Assembly: GCA_036494545.1 (NCBI GenBank)
Contig: DASXOB010000010.1
Coordinates: 62,001-126,000, forward strand
Direction: 5' to 3'
Length of the DNA: 64,000 nt
Source: JAICXG01 sp036494545
GTDB lineage: Bacteria > Verrucomicrobiota > Verrucomicrobiia > Chthoniobacterales > UBA10450
A program made the position numbers and the translations under genes. A model generated the notes under the pieces. It saw only the letters and a program-made list of their open reading frames with translations. It ran no database searches and was not told the DNA's origin. Positions 54,652 to 62,713 of the stretch are shown here, in pieces; the first letter of the stretch is position 1; each line of letters starts with the position of its first letter.

Positions 54652-55413
54652 CTAACGAAGACCTCCACTGACCGCTAGTTTTTCGCCCGTCATCCAACGG
54701 GCACTGTCGGAAGCGAGGAAGACAACGACGTCGGCGATATCGCGCGGCTGGCCGGTGCGGCCGAGCGGCGTCTGGGCGATGAATCCTTTTTCCCAATCGG
54801 TCCCGATCATGGACGCCGCGCGGGTGCCTTCGGTCTCGACCAGGCCCGGGTTGACTGCGTTGACGCGGATGCCGCGCGGCGCCAGCTCGTGCGCGAGCAC
54901 GCCGGTGATGGCGTCGACCGCCCCTTTCGTGCCCGTGTAAACGGCGCTGCCCGGCGGCGTGATGCTGGTCACGACGGAGCTGATGCTGATGATACTGCCG
55001 CAGCTTTTGAGATGAGGCGCCGCGGCTTTCACAACGTGGAGAAGTCCGAGGACGTTGACGTTGAACTGGCGATGAAAATGTTCGTCGGTGATTTCTTCGA
55101 GCGCTTTCATTTCGAAGACGCCGCTGTTGTTCACGACGATGTCGAGCCGGCCGAAGTTTTTCAGAGCCGCGTCGACCAGCGCCTTCGCATCGGATTCGCT
55201 CGCGACGTCGCCTTTGACCGCGACCGCTTTGCCGTTCGCCTTGGCGATGGCGTCGACCGCCTTGTCGGCGCCTTCTTTGCTCGACGCATAGTTAACCACG
55301 ACCGCGGCGCCGGCGGCGGCAAGGGCTTTGGCTATGCCGGCTCCGATGCCTTTGGAGGCTCCGGTGACGAGTGCGACCTTGTCTTTCAGCGAATGGTTTG
55401 TTTCCTTGTTCAT
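54652..55413 (-). CDS. Short-chain dehydrogenase/reductase
   Basis: This 253-residue cytoplasmic enzyme has the NAD(P)-binding motif VTGASKGIGAGIAKAL, NNSGVF, the catalytic Ser in ISISSVVTS and YxxxK as YTGTK. It closes with ARWMTGEKLAVSGGLR. It is of the classical 250-residue SDR type related to 3-oxoacyl-ACP or glucose dehydrogenases. ATG 55413 (MNKETNH) is preferred over 55422 because the latter lies within the palindromic operator. It is divergent from an ArsR-type regulator, which probably represses it. Confidence 0.9.
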   Translation of the reverse strand: MNKETNHSLKDKVALVTGASKGIGAGIAKALAAAGAAVVVNYASSKEGADKAVDAIAKANGKAVAVKGDVASESDAKALVDAALKNFGRLDIVVNNSGVFEMKALEEITDEHFHRQFNVNVLGLLHVVKAAAPHLKSCGSIISISSVVTSITPPGSAVYTGTKGAVDAITGVLAHELAPRGIRVNAVNPGLVETEGTRAASMIGTDWEKGFIAQTPLGRTGQPRDIADVVVFLASDSARWMTGEKLAVSGGLR

Positions 55414-55420
55414 TGTTTCC

Positions 55421-55443
55421 ATAGTTCAGAACTTATGAACTAT
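55421..55443. promoter_or_regulatory. Palindromic operator between SDR and ArsR genes
   Basis: ATAGTTCA and TGAACTAT form a perfect 8-bp inverted repeat with a 7-nt spacer. It lies in the short space between two divergent starts and overlaps the first possible start of the SDR gene. A further TGAAC half-site follows at 55444-55448. It is the natural candidate for binding by the adjacent ArsR-family protein. Confidence 0.65.
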
Positions 55444-55479
55444 TGAACTCGCGTCAAGAAGCGATAAAATAAGGAAAGA

Positions 55480-55869
55480 ATGAGACACCTGCTTCATCCT
55501 GCGATCGAGGATGTAACCGTCGAAGGCATTCTGCATGCGCTGGCCGATCCGGCACGAGTGGCGATCTTTTCCCAGATCGTCCGTTCGCAGTGCTCGCAGA
55601 ATTGTTCGGCCTTCCTCGAGATGAGCGAGCAGATAATTCCGAAGTCCACCCTTTCCCAACATTTCAAGGCGCTGCGCGAGGCGGGACTGATCCGGAGCGA
55701 GCGCCGGGGTGTGGAGATGCAAAACAGTTCGCGCTGCGTAGAAATCGAAAAACGTTTCCCCGGTTTGATTCCGTCTATCGTCAGGGCCCACAACCTTCAG
55801 GCGAAGCGAAAGTCCAAAGCCAGCGGCGGCGGCAGGCGCAAAAACGCGCTCCGTTCACGCAAGGGATAA
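55480..55869 (+). CDS. ArsR-family transcriptional regulator
   Basis: This 129-residue winged-helix protein has ALADPARVAIFSQIV and the recognition helix region KSTLSQHFKALREAGLIRSE, then wing RRGVEMQNSSRCVEIEKRFP. No classic CXC metal site is present (Cys residues lie in SQCSQNC), so it may sense something other than arsenic or metal. A basic Lys/Arg-rich tail follows. It is divergent from the SDR gene and probably controls both genes through the palindrome at 55421-55443. Confidence 0.87.
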   Translation: MRHLLHPAIEDVTVEGILHALADPARVAIFSQIVRSQCSQNCSAFLEMSEQIIPKSTLSQHFKALREAGLIRSERRGVEMQNSSRCVEIEKRFPGLIPSIVRAHNLQAKRKSKASGGGRRKNALRSRKG

Positions 55870-55891
55870 TGCGCTTCCGCGCGGCTACGAT

Positions 55892-57205
55892 TCAGGCCGG
55901 TGCCTGGCTGGTAGTCTCGACCGCCTTGCGCGCAGGCTTTTTCCACAGGTAACCAACCCCGACGAGAAGGACGAGGACGATCGCGCACAGACCGAAGACG
56001 TGCCGAACACCAAACTCTTTCGCGAGGAAACCGCTCAGGACGAGGCCGGCGATTTGCGCGGTGAAGATGAGCGACATGAAGGCTGAACCGATCCGCCCCA
56101 TCATGGCGGGCGGCGTCTCCTTTTGCATCATGGTTTGAGCGGGAATGACGATCCCGGCGACCGCGAAACCGATGAGGAAGTCGCCGAGAAAAGTCGTCCA
56201 TATCTGAGTAAAAACGAAAAGAAAAACGAGTCCCAGCGCGATGCCACCGAGGCCGAGAAAGACCAGGAATTCGTCCTTGAGCCCTTTGGCGAAAGTGCTC
56301 ACAAGGTTCGTCCCGACCAGCATCCCCACGCCGATGAGCGCGCTGGCGATACCGAAGATGCGGGTAGCCGCGTGCAGATCTTCGCGCACATAGACTGCGA
56401 TGAGCGGCCCGAAGCAGCCGAGGATGAACATTCCCGAAGCGAGGGCGAGAGTGACAAAGAGCAGGCCCGCATGATGAAAAATGAAGCTGATCCCCTGCTG
56501 CGCGTCCCGCCACACTCGCCCGATCGCTGATGAGGTGGAGGACGATGGCGTCGTTTGCGCGCTGGCCGCGCGGACGTTGATCGGTTTAACAAACGGCACC
56601 GAAAAAATCAGGAGGGCGGAGCCGATGAAACTCACGCTGTCGGCGAGATAGCAACTGTTCGCCCCAAACGATGCGACCAGAAAAGCAGCCGCCGCCGGGC
56701 CGATGATGCGCATGCCAAACAGCACTTGCTGGATGAGCGCATTGGCCGAGCGCAACCCGTGCAGCGGTACGGCCGAGCGAATCGCCACACCTTGCGCCGG
56801 GCTGAAAAAACTCGAGACCACGCTGATCGCAGCGAGGATGACATAGAATTGCCAGATCTGAGTAGCGACGATGAGCAACAAAACAAGGCCGGCGCGAATG
56901 AGGTCGCTGCCCACCATGGTAGGCTTGAGCGGCCAGCGATCGACGAAGACTCCGGCCAGCACTCCGAGCAGAGCGATCGGCAGCAGGTAGGCGATCTGCA
57001 CGCCCGTGATCTGTTGAGCGTTGCCGTGAAAGTGAAAGGTCAGCACGCTGATGACGGCGAAGAGGGCGAGAAAATCGCCAAAGACCGAGATGGTCTGCGC
57101 ATACCAGAGCCGCCGCATCATCGCGATGCGCAGCACCGCGCCCATCGACAACGGCGCAGGCAGCTCCGGATCGATCACGGGGACAGCAGGTGCAGGAGTT
57201 GCCAT
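55892..57205 (-). CDS. MFS exporter (MFS_3 / enterobactin-exporter-like)
   Basis: This 437-residue membrane protein has twelve predicted helices. The motif after helix 2 is GVFVDRWPLKPTMVGSDLIR, and LIGFAVAGIVIPAQTMMQKE lies around helix 10. The N-terminus is short and Pro-rich. It matches the MFS_3 family of drug and siderophore exporters. It converges on the ArsR gene with a 22-bp gap. A short copy of its central part exists at 54024-54119. Confidence 0.88.
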   Translation of the reverse strand: MATPAPAVPVIDPELPAPLSMGAVLRIAMMRRLWYAQTISVFGDFLALFAVISVLTFHFHGNAQQITGVQIAYLLPIALLGVLAGVFVDRWPLKPTMVGSDLIRAGLVLLLIVATQIWQFYVILAAISVVSSFFSPAQGVAIRSAVPLHGLRSANALIQQVLFGMRIIGPAAAAFLVASFGANSCYLADSVSFIGSALLIFSVPFVKPINVRAASAQTTPSSSTSSAIGRVWRDAQQGISFIFHHAGLLFVTLALASGMFILGCFGPLIAVYVREDLHAATRIFGIASALIGVGMLVGTNLVSTFAKGLKDEFLVFLGLGGIALGLVFLFVFTQIWTTFLGDFLIGFAVAGIVIPAQTMMQKETPPAMMGRIGSAFMSLIFTAQIAGLVLSGFLAKEFGVRHVFGLCAIVLVLLVGVGYLWKKPARKAVETTSQAPA

Positions 57206-57361
57206 GCGCGCGACTTTAAATCAGCCGTCCGCGGAGGCAAAGAATCACCGCTCAATTTTTTCATGCGACGGCGGCTCTTTTGCAGCGCGCTTACGCCGAC
57301 CAGTTCACTCGTTGACCTGTGCAGCGCCAGTTTTTCCAGCCGGACCTCGTCGCGTCCCCTC

Positions 57362-57385
57362 GTTCCCAAATTCCCATTTGGGAAC
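57362..57385. repeat. REP-like palindrome 1
   Basis: GTTCCCAAA and TTTGGGAAC form a perfect 9-bp stem with a 6-nt loop. A related imperfect palindrome lies 100 bp further on. It is similar in form to repetitive extragenic palindromes. Confidence 0.6.
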
Positions 57386-57484
57386 AGGCTCATCTCTTGA
57401 AACTCTCTTTCATCCTACAGCACCTGTCGTCACTCGTTCACCCGCATAACAGGTGACCCACCCGTGGGCCGGAAAACTGTCGGT

Positions 57485-57503
57485 GTTCCCGGAGTTTGGG
57501 AAC
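57485..57503. repeat. REP-like palindrome 2
   Basis: GTTCCC-GGAGTTT-GGGAAC is a 6-bp stem that shares the GTTCCC and TTTGGGAAC halves with palindrome 1. It directly precedes the repeat at 57519-57653. Confidence 0.5.
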
Positions 57504-57518
57504 GAGAGGAATCCCACC

Positions 57519-57653
57519 AATGCCTGATCCATGTGAGTGCGATCAAAGGCATCTATCACAGCTTCGCAGAAGAGGTCGGCCAGCTGAAAGATAAGGAGTG
57601 GAGTTTCGCCACCAGATCATGCCGCTTGCCACTTCTGATTGAGTTACAAGGTA
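57519..57653 (+). repeat. Dispersed repeat, copy A
   Basis: About 135 bp shared with 61437-61572, roughly 75-80% identical by eye and in the same orientation. The shared core includes ATGCCTGATCCAT, GATCAAAGGCATCTATC and CTTCTGATT-AGTTACAA. The origin is unknown. Confidence 0.65.
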
Positions 57654-57776
57654 ATTCGCAGCAGAAAAGAATCTGACCCACTGACGACGCCCCGAAAGAG
57701 TCATTTTCGCAAGCTGTTCCAGATTCCCGTGGACTGGACGCGACGGTTGCAGGAGCGTTAGATAGCGGGAGCACTA

Positions 57777-58196
57777 ATGAATCAACGTGTTTTGGTCACA
57801 GCAGGTGCGGCAGGGATCGAACGGGCAATTACTCAGACCTGCGTCGCGCAAGGGGCGAGGATTTTTATTTGCGATATCGATGCAAAAGCGCTCGACGCTA
57901 TTTCGCAGGAGATCAAAGGCGTCATCACGAAAGTCTGCAACACTTCAAAACGTGCTGGCATTGAAGCGATGGTGCCATTCGCCCTCGGCGCACTCGGCGG
58001 GCTCGATGTTCTAGTTAACAATGCTGTCGTCTCCGGTCCGACAGCGCCGGTCGAAGAGATCAATCCTGATGACTGGGAAAAGGTCATGCAGATAGATCTG
58101 AACGATACTTTCAATGTCACGCGACTGGCGATCCCTCATCTCAAGAAATCGAAGGCCGGCGTTAGCGCCGATCCCAATCAGCCGGCAGGACAGTGA
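57777..58196 (+). pseudogene. Truncated short-chain dehydrogenase
   Basis: The 139 codons correspond to the N-terminal half of an SDR. The nucleotide motif reads TAGAAGIERAI, where the third Gly is replaced by Glu. Then come ICDIDAKALDAISQ, LDVLVNNAVVSGPTAPVEEI and IDLNDTFNVTRLAIPHLKKS. The catalytic Ser, YxxxK and the C-terminal half are missing; the end (KAGVSADPNQPAGQ) is unrelated. It is almost certainly non-functional. Confidence 0.8.
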
Positions 58197-58281
58197 ATTC
58201 GTATTTGGAGTGGAAGCGAGTGGCTAAGGAATAACCCGGAAGCGATTCCATTCTAACAATGCAATCCGCGAGAGGGTGACC

Positions 58282-59607
58282 ATGAATCGCAGACAAAAGA
58301 GGCCGACGCGCGAACTGGCAGCCCCGCGGGCAAGTAAGACCAAGAGTGTCGCTAATGGGCAGCGAGCAAATCTCGACAAGCTCCTACCCGAACTCGAGGA
58401 GCTTTATAAGGATATTCACTCTCATCCGGAGTTATCAATGCAGGAGAAGCGCACTGCGGATATCGCAGCGAAGCGATTGAAGGCGGCTGGCTATGAAGTA
58501 ACTACGGGCGTTGGTAAGACTGGGGTAGTTGGTCTGCTGCGTAATGGTAATGGTCCAACCGTTATGCTGCGCGCCGATATGGACGCACTGCCTGTAAAGG
58601 AGGAAACAGGTCTGCCTTATGCGAGTTCAGTGACGACCACGAATCGCGAAGGCAACATCGTTCCAGTAATGCACGCTTGCGGCCACGACATGCACGTGAC
58701 CTGGCTAGTGGGAGCAACCAAATTGTTGGCGGACACGCGCCACAACTGGAAGGGGACGGTCATGGCGGTTTTTCAACCAGCCGAAGAAACCGCCGAAGGA
58801 GCGCAGGCGATGGTTGATGACAAGCTCTTCACCCGCTTCCCGAAACCGGATGTAGTCCTTGGGCAGCACGTAATGGTCGGACCTGCAGGTTTGATTGGCG
58901 GGCGAACTGGCGTGATCACTTCTGCGGCGGACAGTTTTCAGATCCGAATGTTCGGACGTGGTGCCCACGGTTCGATGCCGCAGGCCAGTATCGATCCTGT
59001 TGTCATGGCGGCCTCGACTGTGCTTCGGCTTCAAACCATCGTGTCCCGTGAGATCGCGCCCACAGACGCCGCTGTCATCACAATCGGCTCGCTCCAGGCA
59101 GGCACGAAGGAGAATGTCATTCCAGATGAAGCGATCATTAAGCTGAACGTGCGCACTTTCGATGAAAGCGTTCGCAAGCGCGTCCTTGCCGCGATTAAGC
59201 GAATCGTCAACGCCGAAGCTGCTGCATCGGGGGCGCCCAAGCCGCCAGAGATTACTGCGCTTGATCGTTATTCGCTGGTGAGTAATGACGCGAAAGCAGC
59301 CGATCGCGTTGCCGATGCGTTTCGGAGCCACTTCTCTGACGAGCGGGTCGTGCGCGTGCAGGCTACCTCAGCGAGCGAAGACTTTGGATCATTCGGCGCG
59401 CATTGGGAAGCACCGTCAGTCTTTTGGTTCGTCGGTGGAACTGATCGCGATGTGTACAAGAAAGCCAAAGTGGCAGGCCGAGTTCAGGAGATTCCAACCA
59501 ATCACAACCCACGCTTTGCACCAGTTATCCATCCAACCCTAAGCACGGGAGTCGAAGCTCTAGTGGTAGCTTCCCGAGCCTGGCTTACGTCTAGTAAGGA
59601 AGTCTAG
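58282..59607 (+). CDS. M20-family amidohydrolase (hippurate/N-acyl amino acid hydrolase)
   Basis: This 441-residue metallo-amidohydrolase has HSHPELSMQEKRTADIAAKR, MLRADMDALPVKEETGLPYA, the zinc-ligand motif HACGHDMH, FQPAEETAEGAQ and a late His ligand in NHNPRF. The dimerisation domain lies at about residues 220-330. It cleaves N-acyl or N-aroyl amino acids, or an auxin- or peptide-type amide; the exact substrate is unknown. A basic N-terminal stretch of about 35 residues precedes the domain without a clear signal. ATG 58282 follows GAGAGG by 6 nt. Confidence 0.9.
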   Translation: MNRRQKRPTRELAAPRASKTKSVANGQRANLDKLLPELEELYKDIHSHPELSMQEKRTADIAAKRLKAAGYEVTTGVGKTGVVGLLRNGNGPTVMLRADMDALPVKEETGLPYASSVTTTNREGNIVPVMHACGHDMHVTWLVGATKLLADTRHNWKGTVMAVFQPAEETAEGAQAMVDDKLFTRFPKPDVVLGQHVMVGPAGLIGGRTGVITSAADSFQIRMFGRGAHGSMPQASIDPVVMAASTVLRLQTIVSREIAPTDAAVITIGSLQAGTKENVIPDEAIIKLNVRTFDESVRKRVLAAIKRIVNAEAAASGAPKPPEITALDRYSLVSNDAKAADRVADAFRSHFSDERVVRVQATSASEDFGSFGAHWEAPSVFWFVGGTDRDVYKKAKVAGRVQEIPTNHNPRFAPVIHPTLSTGVEALVVASRAWLTSSKEV

Positions 59608-59612
59608 GAGAA

Positions 59613-60335
59613 GTGAAGTTACTACTCCTGGTCCTCGATCTCGCTGGCACATTTGTCTTCGCATTGAGTGGCGCAATGACGGCCGTCCGACACCGCCTCG
59701 ACATGTTTGGCATTCTCGTGCTCTCCTTAGCCGCGGCGACTTTTGGCGGCATGGCGCGCGACGTCCTGATTGGCGCCGTTCCACCGGCCGCTCTCAGCGA
59801 CTGGCGGTACATTGCCGTCTCTCTCGTCGCGGGCTTGATCATTTTCTTCCGCTCTCCGAGCTCCGCTTGGTTGCGAACGCCGGTACTTATTCTTGACGGC
59901 GCAGGTCTGGCGCTATTCGCCGTTTCGGGTGCATTGAAGGCGCTCGCATTTGGGGTCACTCCAGTCTCCGCCGTCATGATGGGAGTTCTGACTGGGGTTG
60001 GCGGCGGTGTTGCCCGAGATATCCTGGTGGCAGAAATACCGACCGTGCTACGGGCAGAACTTTATGCGGTCGCGGCTCTCGCTGGTGCGACCCTGGTTGT
60101 CGTTGGCAGAATGCTACAACTCCCATCAATTTCGACTACGATAGCAGGCGCTATTCTGTGCTTTGGGCTTCGATTCATGGCGATCCGCTACGGTTGGCAT
60201 CTGCCGATTGCTTGTCAGTCGGATCAACTGAACATCGAAGCGCTTCCTTCCGCTATCAAAGTCAACGAAAATGATAATCTCCCGAAGCGCAGCGCCGTGT
60301 CGCCAAAGAAGGGCCAGAAAAATGAGTTACTATGA
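59613..60335 (+). CDS. TRIC/UPF0126 (YadS/YicG-like) membrane channel
   Basis: This 240-residue protein has two repeats of three helices plus one. It has the family hallmarks FVFALSGAMTAVRHRLDMFG, TFGGMARDVLIG and in the second half GVGGGVARDILVAEIP. It belongs to the trimeric intracellular cation channel family. It begins 5 bp after the amidohydrolase stop with an AGGAG ribosome binding site and a GTG start, so it is co-translated. A polar C-terminal tail of about 40 residues is unusual. Confidence 0.88.
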   Translation: MKLLLLVLDLAGTFVFALSGAMTAVRHRLDMFGILVLSLAAATFGGMARDVLIGAVPPAALSDWRYIAVSLVAGLIIFFRSPSSAWLRTPVLILDGAGLALFAVSGALKALAFGVTPVSAVMMGVLTGVGGGVARDILVAEIPTVLRAELYAVAALAGATLVVVGRMLQLPSISTTIAGAILCFGLRFMAIRYGWHLPIACQSDQLNIEALPSAIKVNENDNLPKRSAVSPKKGQKNELL

Positions 60336-60394
60336 ATAACCCGATCGAAGTGCGTGCGCATAACGAGTGATATTCAATGCAGGAGGTAATCGAA

Positions 60395-60595
60395 ATGAGC
60401 GCGGAAACAAACATGGAGTTAAATGCAGAGCTTGCATGATACGTGGAATAACCAAGACTGGGAGACCTTCAACGCGCGGCACGCAGAAAGCACTGCCGTG
60501 TTTTGGCCCGGTCAACCGGAGCCGATGAGAGGGGGGACGCACATCGGGCCAAAAGCATCGGCTTTTTCAAGACCTTTCAGATCGGCGTGATGTGA
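60395..60595 (+). pseudogene. Frameshifted SnoaL-like / ester cyclase gene
   Basis: An AGGAGG ribosome binding site precedes ATG 60395 (MSAETNMEL). One extra A near 60420 shifts the frame. The next frame continues MQSLHDTWNNQDWETFNARH, then AESTAVFWPGQPEPMRGG. A second shift in the G6 run near 60531-60536 leads into HRAKSIGFFKTF and then a stop. The sequence matches the first 55 residues of SnoaL-like proteins; the remaining 80 or so residues are missing. Two shifts plus truncation mean a dead gene. Confidence 0.8.
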
Positions 60596-60622
60596 TTATA
60601 ATTCAGACGAAATACCTCGTAG

Positions 60623-61114
60623 ATGCCTGACAAAATCCATCCCGACGTGCGCGTCGGGCATGTCCATCTGAAGGTCGCTGACCTGGATCGCGCCCTGAGG
60701 TTTTACCGTGACCTCCTCGGATTCGAGCTAACGCAACGGTATGGGAATCAAGCGGCATTCCTTTCGGCCGGAGGTTATCATCACCATATAGGACTGAATA
60801 CCTGGGAGAGTTCTGGCGGCACGCCTCCGCCGCCGGGTTCTACGGGATTGTATCATCTCGCGATCGTTTATCCGACGCGCGCCGAACTCGCTGATGCGCT
60901 GCGACGGGTTTTGCGCGCTGGCATTTCCTTGGCGGGCGCGTCCGATCATGGCGTAAGCGAGGCCATCTATCTGCGCGATCCTGATGGGAACGGAGTAGAA
61001 CTTTACTGGGATCGTCCGAAGGAACAGTGGCCACGCACGCCCAACGGAGAACTCGCAATGGGAACCGAGCCACTCGATTTGGAAGCACTGTTGCGAGAAG
61101 CGGATCCGGCGTAA
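60623..61114 (+). CDS. VOC-family protein (glyoxalase/catechol dioxygenase-like)
   Basis: This 163-residue protein has two beta-alpha-beta-beta-beta modules. Likely metal ligands are His in RVGHVHLKVADLDRALRFYR, His in GLYHLAIVYP and Glu in GNGVELYWDRP. It resembles the single-domain VOC proteins annotated as catechol 2,3-dioxygenase-like. The enzymatic role is unknown. It follows the SnoaL remnant by 27 bp. Confidence 0.88.
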   Translation: MPDKIHPDVRVGHVHLKVADLDRALRFYRDLLGFELTQRYGNQAAFLSAGGYHHHIGLNTWESSGGTPPPPGSTGLYHLAIVYPTRAELADALRRVLRAGISLAGASDHGVSEAIYLRDPDGNGVELYWDRPKEQWPRTPNGELAMGTEPLDLEALLREADPA

Positions 61115-61149
61115 GTCGCGTGTGACCTTGCTCGATTCGCGGGGCCACA

Positions 61150-61287
61150 ACGCTCATCAATCGTCCCGATGTGGCGCAACATCGCCGGATTGACCGAAAT
61201 CTTCTGTGCAACAAGCGGAGCCGTGCCGCCGGTCACTATCGTCATAGACATTGCCGAGACCAGCCCCATCAATACAGCTTTCACCAT
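61150..61287 (-). pseudogene. 5' remnant of a secreted glycosidase-like protein (GH79-type start)
   Basis: Reading leftward from ATG 61287, the sequence has a signal peptide (VKAVLMGLVSAMSMTIVTGG) and then KISVNPAMLRHIGTIDER. The latter is like the start of GH79-type glycoside hydrolases, where it continues FQSYN. Here the similarity stops at about 61150, next to the VOC gene, and the frame runs into unrelated antisense sequence. It is probably a truncated gene; the family assignment is from memory of the motif and is tentative. Confidence 0.4.
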
Positions 61288-61436
61288 TCGTCGCTTCTAA
61301 TTAGCGTGGATTCGGCCGCGCCAAGTCGCGCACGTGCTTTGCGGGGCGCAACGGAGATAAAACCCGGGACCAACCATAGCGTTCGGCCGCAGGAAGAGCT
61401 GCACTTGCACCGGACTGATCCCGATAACATCAAAGC

Positions 61437-61572
61437 AATGCCTGATCCATTTGAGTGTGATCAAAGGCATCTATCCCGGCTTCGAAGAAGGAGTCGCCAG
61501 CTGAAGGATAAGACAACGAAGCTTCGCCGGCAGACCGTGGCCGCGTACCGCTTCTGATTCAGTTACAATGTA
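61437..61572 (+). repeat. Dispersed repeat, copy B
   Basis: The second copy of the element at 57519-57653, same orientation and about 3.9 kb away. Small indels separate the two, so the possible reading frame of one is not kept in the other. Confidence 0.65.
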
Positions 61573-61687
61573 GTGCTGCGCTGCTCACCGCCCGACCGTT
61601 CTCATGAGATGCTCGGTATAACATTCGCCTCTTCGCAAGATGCGTGAATAAGTTACATGGTCGTTTGTCTTCTCCTGCTTTGCCTTT

Positions 61688-62608
61688 TTAACCCTTGGCC
61701 TTTCTCCTTTTCATAACTAGTTTCTCGCTTCCCGGAAATGTTGCTACCCAACTTCCGTCGTTTGTTTCTCGCATCACTGCGGTCAGTAACTCGTCCATGC
61801 CATGCGGTTTATAGGTCTGGCGAAAATGTTCGCTCATTCCATCGGGCCCGACCTTCGCTTCGCCAATCGGGGTGACACCTTCCGAGAACACTCCGGTGAT
61901 CTCGCGTACGAATGTTCCATCCGGAGTAACGTTGAACGTGCCTTGTTCCTGTGCTCGACCGGACTTCGGATCCATCGTTAGCAGCATATCGAGGTTTTTG
62001 TGGACACCATTCCAGACTAACATCCCTTCAAAGTGTGGCTCTTCCTTGCCACCGTGCCCGATGAAACTGCCCGCATACCATATATAAGAGTGGCCCGGAC
62101 CCCAGGTGAATCGTTGCACGGCAAAAGATGGGCCACCCTCCGGCGCGGTAACGTCCCAGGTCCCGATCAAAGCTTCATATTGTTCGTAGACGCCGCTTGT
62201 TGAATTCGAGGCCGCGGCAGTCTTGCGCTCGGCCTGCCACGTTTCGGTTCGACCTTCTGTTGTGTAAGTCCCAACGAGCGTCGCATTACTTTTCAACTCG
62301 CCTTTCAAGACGACCGACTCGTGCTTCTCGAAAGTTAAAGTCGCGTCGAGCTTTTGGTTACTCCATTTCCCGTTCTGAATTGTTCCAGGTCCAGTATGAG
62401 CAGTCTCAACTGTACCGCTGAGTCGTTCGCCATCTGCCTGAAGGTGTAAATTTCCCGAAACGCTCTCGTGTCCCGCCTGGAAATGGATGACCCAATCTCC
62501 GGTGATCGACTGCTCGGCTGTTGCCGGTGGCGTTGGGTGCTGCTGACCAAAAACAACGTATGGTAGTCCCAGCGCACCACACATGAGTGCGGCTATCTTA
62601 ATTCTCAT
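61688..62608 (-). CDS. Exported protein, DUF1579-like lipocalin domain
   Basis: This 306-residue protein has a signal peptide (MRIKIAALMCGALGLPYVVF, cleavage near GQQ). An N-terminal beta-domain follows (ITGDWVIHFQAGHESVSGNL, LSGTVETAHTGPGTIQNGKW). The C-terminal domain has EALIGTWDVTAPEGGPSFAV, HFEGMLVWNGVHKNLDMLLT and VGPDGMSEHFRQTYK. This resembles DUF1579/lipocalin-like proteins. ATG 62608 follows GGAG by 9 nt. It is divergent from a TetR regulator, which probably controls it. Confidence 0.6.
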   Translation of the reverse strand: MRIKIAALMCGALGLPYVVFGQQHPTPPATAEQSITGDWVIHFQAGHESVSGNLHLQADGERLSGTVETAHTGPGTIQNGKWSNQKLDATLTFEKHESVVLKGELKSNATLVGTYTTEGRTETWQAERKTAAASNSTSGVYEQYEALIGTWDVTAPEGGPSFAVQRFTWGPGHSYIWYAGSFIGHGGKEEPHFEGMLVWNGVHKNLDMLLTMDPKSGRAQEQGTFNVTPDGTFVREITGVFSEGVTPIGEAKVGPDGMSEHFRQTYKPHGMDELLTAVMRETNDGSWVATFPGSEKLVMKRRKAKG

Positions 62609-62674
62609 AATGCCCATCTCCGTTTTGATTTTGTTGTGGATCAAGGCTTACGCATGGCAGAATGCAGCTGCAAC

Positions 62675-62700
62675 CGTTAGGTAACGATCGCGCATGCGAT
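62675..62700. promoter_or_regulatory. Candidate operator for the adjacent TetR regulator
   Basis: CGTTA-GG-TAACG (62675-62686) is followed directly by ATCGC-GCAT-GCGAT (62687-62700), two perfect inverted repeats. They lie in the 105-bp space between the divergent exported-protein and TetR genes. A further GCAGCTGC palindrome is at 62664-62671. Confidence 0.45.
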
Positions 62701-62713
62701 TCCGGACAAATCG

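Larger units (their letters stand above)
57206..57776. other. Repeat-rich intergenic region, 571 bp
   Basis: This region upstream of the MFS gene holds two GTTCCC-type palindromes (57362-57385 and 57485-57503) and the repeat at 57519-57653. A 70-codon frame runs across the repeat (57464-57676), but it is probably not a gene because the second repeat copy has lost the same frame. Confidence 0.5.

Noticed and set aside
57464..57676. 70-codon gene across repeat copy A
   Set aside because: The same frame is broken in copy B by indels, and no recognisable protein features are present.
62641..62713. CGTTAGGTAACG as another copy of the 9-mer
   Set aside because: It differs at the last base of the word (T for C) and is better explained as an inverted repeat in the TetR promoter.
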